Shown here: positions 56,110 through 64,000 of the stretch, one piece after another | Layout of the letters: every line of letters starts with the position of its first letter | Position numbering within the stretch: the first letter of the stretch is position 1 | Origin: Echinometra lucunter | Taxonomy: Eukaryota; Echinodermata; Echinoidea; Camarodonta; Echinometridae | Direction: 5' to 3' | DNA length: 64,000 bases | Assembly: GCA_029962745.1 (NCBI GenBank) | Contig: CM057162.1 | Coordinates: forward strand, 23,250,104-23,314,103 | Notes under the pieces: generated by a model | Databases searched by the model: none | What the model was told of the DNA's origin: nothing | The model's input: the letters and a program-made list of their open reading frames with translations, nothing else | Position numbers and translations under genes: made by a program

Positions 56110-56560
56110 TTGGTAAAATCTTGCAAAGCTCCTGGAATGAAATACTGCTCTCAAGTGATGATTGATGGGGAATGGAGTAGGGTGTGTGTGGAGGAAAGAG
56201 CTCTGCCTTGGCTTGGTGATAGGAGGACAGGGTCAAGGAGTGAAGCATGTTCGCATTCAGTCTCAAGCACGTTTCAGTGTAGGCATAAACTGAAAATAGA
56301 AGCTGCTGGAATGAACACGTATGATGCTGGCTGATAGAGAATACAGGAGGGGTGTGTGAAGGAAAGTGCTCTGCCTTGGCTAGCCTATTAGGAGAGCAGG
56401 GCCGAGGAATGAAGCAAGTTCACATTTACTAGCTAACACGTTTCCAGGTAGGCATAAAACGATACTATATGTAGATACTCCTGGATGAATACTGCTCTTG
56501 GGTAATAAATAGAATGGAGGAGGGATGTATGAATGAAAAAGCTCTGCCTTCACACTTCAG
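56110..56560. repeat. decayed tandem triplication, about 185-base units
   Basis: Three units share CTGGAATGAAxACxxxT, GAGxAGGGxTGTxTG, AAAGxGCTCTGCCTTGGCT, GGACAGGGxCxAGGAxTGAA GC and CACGTTTCxxxGTAGGCATA AA. The third is truncated after CTCTGCCTT. Confidence 0.75.
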
Positions 56561-56881
56561 GAATCATTGAATTTTGAATATTTGCCTCAAATTCAGTAAG
56601 AGATGAAGTCATATGCTTGGCTTTTTCAATTTGTTGAGAGTCCTAATAGAGTCTGTATATGTAAACTAATCATACTACACATAATGGGTAATTGATAGCA
56701 ATGGCATACTGTTGTGTTTCATGTAAGAAATCGGCAACAAAATAATAATAACCCTGACATTCGGTTCTTGGGTTACTCCCATTATGATACTGCTGTTACC
56801 AATAACAACTTCCAAATAATTCTAAATACACTGTACCTTTTGGAGACTGAAAGGCCTTCATTGTGACTTGACCCACTTATT

Positions 56882-56883
<2 letters not shown>

Positions 56884-56941
<58 letters not shown>

Positions 56942-56967
56942 CTCTCCTTCTCCCCCCCCCCCCCCCA
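56884..56967. repeat. (CT)n followed by poly-C
   Basis: About 50 bases of CT dinucleotide and then C15 or so. Confidence 0.95.
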
Positions 56968-57126
56968 ACAAAAGTTACATGAATTGGTTTTCGTCACAGC
57001 CATGCTTACTCAATAATTTGCACAAATTGTTCCACATTACAGAGGGTGCCTTTTCACTAGCCTGCACAATCCCAAGGTATATAACAGATAATACATGAAG
57101 CTCAGCTCCAGATCAAATAGTCAGGT

Positions 57127-57704
57127 TTAAAAGAGAATGCAACCCAGGCATCAGTGTGCTTTTTCTAGTGAATAGAGATGAACAAGACAGATAAACAGTG
57201 AAAGTTTGAGCAAAATCGGACAATCTGTTCAAGAGTTATGAATTTTGAAAGTTTAAGCAAATCCCTATTATAGGGATCCTTGAGTTGGCAACTTTGCCAG
57301 TATCTGTGATGTCATCGTGAACAACTCTCCATTAATTTTATGCACAGAATTTAACATTTTCTTCATTTTCAAGAAAAATAGAAATTCTTTTGATTTACTG
57401 TATGACATGGCTATATCAATTCTCAAGCATTTTGGGAAGAATTATATTGATTCCCGACTCAAAATTGCTTTTAATTTTTTTTTTAAATCATACATAAAAT
57501 GAATGGAGAGTTGTCCACGATGACACCACAGATGCTGGCAAAGTTGCCAACTCAAGGATCCCTATAATAGGGATTTGCTTAACTTTCAAAATTTATAACT
57601 CTTGAACAGATTGTTTGATTTTGCTCAAACTTTCACTGTTTATCTGCCTTGTTCATCTCTATTCACTAAAAGCACACTGATGCCTGGGTTCCATTCTCCT
57701 TTAA
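57127..57704. mobile_element. 578-bp foldback element with about 200-base arms, TTAA at both ends
   Basis: TTAAAAGAGAATGCAACCCA GGCATCAGTGTGC at the left is mirrored by GCACACTGATGCCTGGGTTC CATTCTCCTTTAA. Inversion continues through AAATCCCTATTATAGGGATC C, GTTGGCAACTTTGCCAG and GGAGAGTTGT. AT-rich loop of about 200 bases. Confidence 0.9.
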
Positions 57705-60430
57705 CCATCCCCGTTTCCAGAAACCTGAAATAATCCATGCCTGCTCTCTACGGGCATTATCTTGAGCATCATATTCAACCCAAAATAGCATGTTACACAC
57801 AACTATGCCCTAGTTTATAAGAGCCAACAGCTCCAGCTAAATCCCAGGTGCAACAGTACACAGTCCGCTATTTACCTCTTCAATGGTATTTACCTGCTAG
57901 CTTCAGATAGGCATAAACAGGCTGTTCAAAATTTGTAGGCTGTTTCTTCAACCTTGGGCTAATGATAACAAGCTAGATATTAAGACCACTGGAAGTGTTT
58001 TACAAATCTGTGCATAAAGCAAAGCTACACATGAATTTAAGAATGACTTAACTATGAACAACCCAATAGAATGCCCACAGTGAGTGTTTCCTTTTGCTTT
58101 AATAAAGTGTGACTGTATTTCCCATAATCTCAATTAAATTGGTGGCAGCAACTATACTTCATATCAAAAATGTTAATCTACACAGATATTTCAACTTAAG
58201 CTTATGCGATCATAATGATTGACAATCCCATTTGGCTTTCAATATAATTTCATTCTTCTCCAAACTACATGTAAATAGCCAAATTCACGATAGAGGTAAC
58301 TTAACCACATATGGTCTAAACCTCCACAGTGCCATGGGCATATGGAACCGTATTAGTGTACATATGTATATTATTACGTCCACCCACTGGACAAGAGGAT
58401 ACATGCATACTATGCTTATGGAAGTTAATAAAGCATTGTTTAAATACAGACCTCTTCCATGAATTTGGGCCAGTGAATGCCTGGATGATCTAGACTATCC
58501 TACCTAATGCCCTATGTCAGAAGGGACCAAGTTGAATGCATATTTAGTATTAGGTCGGATTTCAATACACTAAAATTCACCGAAAACCACAACTGGAATA
58601 TCACATGATCTCACCCATGTTTCTTTTTATGCAAGGCAGACAACATTTGATGGATGAAAAATAATATTGTGGGTGGAAGAACAGTATTTTTACCTTTCCT
58701 GCAATAGACATACATGACTATTAATGCAATTTTGGAGGAAAAAGTATATTCCATAAAAAGTACCAGTATTTTCGATTAAAAAAAACAGTATAACGTACTG
58801 CAAAAAAAAGGAACAGTTGGCATCTCTGCTATAATCACTTTCACAAAAAATTTCTTTATGCTACCAAAACTGTAGTTGAGCTTTGATCCCTGAGCCTTGC
58901 CAAATTCTTTCAGCCCCAGTGCTACACTACAGGGTTTAGAGAATCCTGTCAATAGTCTTCCAATTCATACCCAGTGCTATGCATGAGACCTGCTGGGCTA
59001 AGCGCCTGCAAAATACAGTGGGATGATAACACACAGCCTACAAAAATGTGTACTCATGTTCCTCCAGAAGTCTTGCAGTACAGAATATAGCCTTTAAGTC
59101 AAATATGGGTTGGGGCAAATTAAGGAATAGCACCTGGAAGGGAGAATAAATTACATTTTCGCTGTCAAGCCTGACCTTTGCTGGTAGATATGAATAGTCT
59201 CTACACACAGACCCTATCAATGTTTTACAAGAAAAGATGGCTTAATAGTCATTAATCACTGTTTTGAGAGAGACATTTTGTAAAAGAACAGAAGCAATAA
59301 AAAGGGTTTGTATTCGGGAGAGCGGTTTAAACCTGAAACCATTTTCCTGAAACCAATTAGCTTTAAATGGCTAAATAACCTTCAAATTAAGATGAAGCAA
59401 TGCTTTTGATGAGGCATTAACCTACATTTTACACTCTCCACCCACGTGTTAAATTGGTAATGGTAGGATGGAATCATTCTTCGCAAGGTGCATTTAGAAT
59501 ACAGTAGGCTAGCTTAGCGAATCAGAATAAAGGCCCGACAGCAAAGCAAACATAATACAGAAATCAACATGCATTTTGCATGCATACTTGTTGAACAAAA
59601 GTTTCCCTTGACAACTACGAAGCTTGCCAGGGGGCTTGCCCAACATATCAACAACTATCAACGCAAACTAGATTCCATCTATGCAGAATTTTTCAGATGT
59701 TGTTATGCCTAGCACGTGAACTGAATAGTTGGTAACCAAGGGTTCCAGACAGACACATGCATACATTTGAATACATTTTAGTAAACAGGTCTATTGTACC
59801 TTCAAATCAACATGCCGGTTTTAGTCATATTTCTTTTCCCTCAAGATATGAGATCATTTCGATGCCAAAAAAAGCTGAATTCCAAAAAAAAAAAAAAATC
59901 TATGAATGAAATACAAGGACAGAAGCAGACAATACACACTTTGGTATTGCTTTTTATTTTAGAAGTGGATTTAAAATATGCATGGCGGTTAAAATAAGCT
60001 TAAAGACTATGAATAAATAATGTCACATCTTCATGGACCAGTACACCAAGAGTAATCGTTCAACTAATTATCTCTATTGGATTAGCTTTGCTGCAGGGCA
60101 GAATGAGTAGTTTCGTTCTTCAGCTGGTTTACAAATGTATCTCGACGTTGGTAGACGGCACTAGTTCATGGCCACATTTTTTTACTTTGCCTCCATCTGA
60201 CACCGTCTAACATAATATTTACTCGGCGGCATACGGAATCGTTATTAGTATGGGACTGGGCCTTTACAAAACTGCAAAAGGATACTACTCCATGCACTTG
60301 GTTTCAATTCAGATTGAGTTCTCCCAGTGACAAGACTACTTTAGTCTACCAATTAGCCATTAGGCTTCATCAAAACAAATATAAAAAGCAGGAATATGTC
60401 CCTCCTTAATCGTATATGTTTCTTTATACA
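57705..60430. other. unassigned stretch with a foldback relic
   Basis: 58000-58250 is a diverged relative of foldback C2 (AAAGTGTGACTGTATTTCCC ATAATCTC; GCGATCATAATGATTGACAA TC). Remaining DNA has no recognisable exon or bounded repeat. Confidence 0.5.
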
Positions 60431-60431
60431 A

Positions 60432-60689
60432 TTATTGCCACTGGGTGAAATGGCTACGATTTAAAACCAGCCAAGTTGGCAATTCAGAAAGCTGAAAGAG
60501 AAGATCACCTGTTGTATTGCAAAATGTAGCATGGGGATGTCCCTTTGACAGGAGCTGCAGGCACAGGATAGGGCCTGTAGTAGTCTTCCTGTCCAGACAC
60601 TCTACTATGCATTTCAAGTGACCTCCTTCTCTCCCTAAAGTCTGTCTACATACAGTGTATGTATTTACATGTATCTCTCCTATAATCAT
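60432..60689 (-). other. 85-codon open frame, unrecognised
   Basis: Minus-strand frame with LKCIVECLDRKTTTGPILCL and QLLSKGHPHATFCNTTGDLL. The composition is not simple, but there is no family match I can name and no splice context. Reported as an unassigned frame only. Confidence 0.2.
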
Positions 60690-60803
60690 GTGCTATCTGC
60701 CCAGTGTGCGAAAAAAAAAAAAAAATGTTAAGAAACTTGGATTCACTGAAGTTCTTGTTTCCTTTGCTACAGTGTGATTTTTCACAGCCTGTTTGTTTTT
60801 CTC

Positions 60804-60805
<2 letters not shown>

Positions 60806-60856
<51 letters not shown>

Positions 60857-60857
60857 T

Positions 60858-60920
<63 letters not shown>
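60806..60920. repeat. (AT)n microsatellite
   Basis: About 115 bases of AT dinucleotide with two one-base phase breaks, followed by poly-T. Confidence 0.97.
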
Positions 60921-60928
<8 letters not shown>

Positions 60929-60949
60929 TTAGAGCTCTTTTTTATCTGA

Positions 60950-61102
60950 CCTGGGCCCTCTTGCATAAAAAGTTCTGATTAAACGCAAATGAAAAAATTA
61001 AACACAACTTGATTTTCAACCAATCAGAATTGAGTATATGGGACTTACGTTTAATTTTTTGAGTTGCGTTTAATCGCAACTTTTTATGCAAGAGGGCCCA
61101 GG
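60950..61102. mobile_element. foldback MITE, CCTGGGCCCTCTTGCATAAA ends
   Basis: CCTGGGCCCTCTTGCATAAA AAGTT and AACTTTTTATGCAAGAGGGC CCAGG are perfectly inverted; an inner pair (GATTAAACGCAA / TTGCGTTTAATC) continues the hairpin. Same general design as C3 (GGGCCC plus xATAAAA). Confidence 0.88.
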
Positions 61103-61490
61103 ACTCATCTGGAGCTTTCCACAGCTCAATCAATCATTGCTCCTGTATCTCTTTTTTTTCTCGCTCTATCCATCTTGCACGAAATTTTCCACTATTATTT
61201 TGAATGCTGTTGTTTGTCAAGTTAGTGGTAAGCTTGCCGTGTCCCCACCCACCTCTTATTGTTATGCAGTGTAGTGTTCAACTCTCTGATCCTACAGCTT
61301 AGTCTTATCATTCAAACTCTATGCAGAAAACTGCTTACAAGCAGATACATGTAATAATGATCCATGGGTATTCATTGTGACCATGCGATATTGCAGTGTT
61401 AAGTTTGTCTTGAACAAAAAACAAAAATATACAAACAAAAACAAAACACACACAAAAAAAAAACAATGGAAGATCATAGAATAATTTTAC

Positions 61491-61784
61491 ATGTACATGT
61501 ATCTCTATTTTACTGAAATAATTTTTCCTAAACCCATGGGTCATTTTGTTAATGACTGGATATCAATGACTACATGTGATATTTGCACAATTATCAATGA
61601 GAAGTTGGACTATGAATCTTTCAGTGATAATTTGAGTCGGTTCATTGAAATAGAAATAAAACAAGTGTCAGAATTACCATATCAGGGTCCTTCAAATCGA
61701 TTGCAAATGCATACCCACCGCAACCTAATAAGCGATATAAGTTTGGAAGTTCATCACTGGCTGGAAGACATGCTATCAATTTAG
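61491..61784 (+). other. 97-codon open frame, unrecognised
   Basis: Reads NDWISMTTCDICTIINEKLD, YESFSDNLSRFIEIEIKQVS and ends LEVHHWLEDMLSI before TAG. No known domain. It could be a fragment of an unidentified gene or mobile element, or chance. Confidence 0.2.
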
Positions 61785-61839
61785 TTGCTATCGTTTATCA
61801 GTCAAGGCAGTAGGGTGTCTCCTTTTGGTGACACTTTTT

Positions 61840-62076
61840 CAGTAACGGGGCCGAATCCAGAATTTTTCAAAAGGGGGGGGGGCCGGCGGTCAACTTTTTC
61901 AAGTGCCCATTTTACCCGAAAAAGGGGGTCGTCTGCATTTTCATGTGTATTTTTACCCCAAAATTTTGCTTTTTCTGCTTTTCAAAAGGGAGACCGCAGC
62001 TGATTTGGCTCCCCTGGGTTTCCAAGGGGGGGGGGGGGGGGCAGCCGATTTGGCCACCCCCTTGGATCTGCCCCTG
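61840..62076. mobile_element. hAT-like MITE
   Basis: CAGTAACGGGGCCGAATCCA G and CTTGGATCTGCCCCTG are inverted ends of the CAGGGGCGGATCCAG type common among hAT non-autonomous elements; the interior has poly-G runs. Confidence 0.7.
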
Positions 62077-62119
62077 AGTAATCATGGAGTTGTGAGAGAC
62101 TGCCAGGCATAATGTTGCC

Positions 62120-62470
62120 CCAGAACACTTGAAATTACATATGAGGAGAAAGAGAAAACTAGTGGAAACTTTTGAGCCTATTTTTAATGCAGTATTGTAA
62201 AGTTTCAAGGTAAGAGTAATTTGACTGCAGCTAATCATTACATTGTCTAAATTGGCAATGCAGTGTAAAATATAAAGTCACTGTTTTCATGTGCGAATAG
62301 GCAAAGCCGCAATTTTCCTGCTAAATTTTGCAATTTTCATTCACAACGGTTCAGGTTTATACATGTACATGTATAAGCAATTTTGTTCTAACTATATACG
62401 CGTATGAAATAGAAATAGTTGGTACCAATTTGAGGAGAAAGCTGATTAACTGAGAGCTTCAAAAAAATAT
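62120..62470. mobile_element. B2-type repeat, second copy
   Basis: Aligns in order with 13420-13740 (GAGAAAGAGAAAA, TTTTGAGCC, AAATTGGCAA, AAAGTCACTGTTTTCxTGxG, GCTGATTAACTGAGAG). Confidence 0.55.
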
Positions 62471-62869
62471 GGGTAAAAATGTCATAGAAAGCTGGCAAAT
62501 ATTACAAGTACAATTCATTTTGGGGGGTCTGTAGAAGCTAGACTAGCTCACCAAGTACCTTACACTGTACATGACTGAAGTCCAAACAACACACCCATGC
62601 AGAACTACCCATACACAATGACAGATGTGGGGACTCGCCCATTATTGAAAATCCGTCAATGGATTTCAAGCCATTGTTATGGGATATCAAAAGCTACAGG
62701 TAGTCTACCCTATAAAGGACAAAGATAATTTTTTTCTTCTAATTACATGTATGCATAGATAAGGAGAAGGTCCATTCCCCTGGCCCACACTGCACAGTGT
62801 ACTTCCACATCCAGCACGATCCACTGCAGTTTGGAACTGTACTCTGATACTTCGGCCCCTCTAGGCTGA

Positions 62870-63065
62870 CAAACCCCCGCCGACTTCCCCGCTGACTTCC
62901 CCTCTGACTTCCCCGCCGGGCAGGGCATCTTAGGCAGCGAACCACCAAACAAGTCCCGGCCCCATACCACCGGAGAACTTTTCAATCGTGAACAAAGTCC
63001 CAGCCCCCATACCACAAGGGAATTTCTCAAATCGCGGACAAAGTCCCAGCCCCCATACCTCTAAT
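62870..63065. repeat. G+C-rich short tandem arrays
   Basis: GACTTCCCCGCT-type 12-mers (62880-62915), then three units of about 46 bases containing ACAAAGTCCCAGCCCCCATA CC. Two minus-strand frames over it (95 and 69 codons) show no family. Confidence 0.7.
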
Positions 63066-64000
63066 GTCGGGAAAAAGTACCCTTATAACAGTTCTGGATT
63101 TCGAATGAAAATTGTCACGCTCTATGAATGAATTCTGGCTTCGGGGCTTCATATTTCATGGAGATGTCAAATAATTTGTTTTTCTATAGATCTAGAGTAT
63201 GTTACGAATAAACGGATAGACCTCTGCAATATGTTTATTAAAGTACAATATGTTTATCAAAGTGTCTCTGTACATGTATGTCTTTGTGTGCACTTGGAGA
63301 TGGATATTTGATGTTGATTTCAATTTCTAATGCATTTGTGGAGATTTTTCAAACTCACAAGAAATGTTGAAAGAATACAGTATTTCCGACATGCATCCGT
63401 TTTCTGGCTTCAGATGACTGAAAATTGCAAAATAAAGCAGGAAGGTTGCCAATATGTAAAGCAAATATACATTTTTCACTGTGTTGCTAATTCAGAGAGT
63501 TTGATGGTGAGCTTCTATCAAATCACTCTTGTTTGAGAATGGTACAGTATACTGCTTGAAAACTACCTCAATTTGTTCTTTGATTTTAGCTCTTTCCATT
63601 CATGTACATGTATAATGTATAATTCCTAGCATTCTGGATCAAAAGATACAGGAAAAGTGTCTCTAAGAGAAGACAATGTACTGATATGGGTTAACTCAAA
63701 TAATCTCATACAGATTCAATGCCCTTCTTGTTTCAAACAAGCAACATGTTCTGTACATGGGACTACACAAGACTTGTAACATCTCAATAATATCCAAGAT
63801 TGCAAGAACTGTCCACGAGTAAGTGTCAAACTAGAGTCTGCCCTTGTAGACTACTAACTCCTACCCTGTCACCCATGTGTACCCCAAACTAAGGATCAGA
63901 GAAGTGGGAGGGGCTCTTTTGTGAAATATGCACAGTTCAAAACTAAGCCCTGCTCTGAACAGAATGAAAGAGGTACTCATTGATTTTCAAGTTTAGCATG
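63066..64000. other. right edge, nothing assigned
   Basis: A decayed hairpin-family copy lies near 63690-63745 (CAGATTCAATGCCCTTCTTG). No exon was recognised. Confidence 0.45.

Noticed and set aside
62743..63030. 95-codon minus frame as an exon
   Set aside because: Overlies short tandem arrays; two frames are equally open and neither resembles a family.

Overview
The window is metazoan genomic DNA: AT-rich, intron-dominated, with consensus GT/AG splice sites, hundreds of microsatellite bases, a 500-base N gap, and many short inverted-repeat elements. Invertebrate-style foldback repeats (termini such as GGGCCCTGTTTCATAAA), TTAGGG-type interstitial telomeric repeat, abundant TACATGTA words and a tRNA-derived SINE suggest a marine invertebrate deuterostome, most likely a sea urchin. 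The species is an inference; the gene identity is much firmer.

Only one gene is clearly supported: capicua (cic), the HMG-box transcriptional repressor, on the minus strand and open at both ends. I could chain ten coding exons between 17737 and 1047 with consistent splice phases: 17737-17514, 15015-14225, 12948-12790, 11549-11459, 9788-9674, 8824-8639, 6335-5933, 5387-5167, 4575-4377, 2627-1047. Together they encode about 1,320 residues. In order these carry a long-isoform block ([10 protein letters not shown]), an SDSxDSGV-like block, the ataxin-1-binding motif ([10 protein letters not shown]), a 14-3-3-type site ([12 protein letters not shown]), the complete HMG box split over two exons, an SP/TP-rich linker, the acidic [17 protein letters not shown] block, and a long S/T/P/Q-rich region. 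The N-terminal exons (Tudor-like and C-clamp-like parts in the vertebrate long form) and the C-terminal C1 exon were not found. The C-terminus must lie beyond base 1. Exon 15015-14225 needs one base removed to stay in frame, probably at a G5 run (14755-14759).

The left 17.7 kb is gene body. Its introns hold MITEs (491-985, 3492-4143, 6529-7570, 8291-8414, 10161-10310, 12986-13397) and an unusual set of decayed partial copies of neighbouring exons: at 5636-5860, 10807-10900 and 13775-13960. The last set retains two degenerate but still open copies of the ataxin-1-binding motif.

The right 46 kb (17.74-64 kb) has no recognised protein exon. It is probably upstream intron and 5' flank of cic. 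It contains long polypyrimidine tracts (20.8-27.5 kb), a 31-bp minisatellite (34.3-35.15 kb), a 15-bp minisatellite beside CCCTAA tracts (37.8-38.15 kb), a telomere-like tract (41.8 kb), a cluster of TTAA-flanked MITEs (43.3-46.2 kb), a TIR element packed with CACCGGTG-like palindromes (46.2-47.06 kb), decayed tandem duplications (54.5-54.8 and 56.1-56.5 kb), and a CCAAT/GC-box/CRE-rich promoter-like segment at 55.34-55.52 kb with a candidate minus-strand first exon ending at 55023. No rRNA, functional tRNA, CRISPR array or prokaryotic system was seen.
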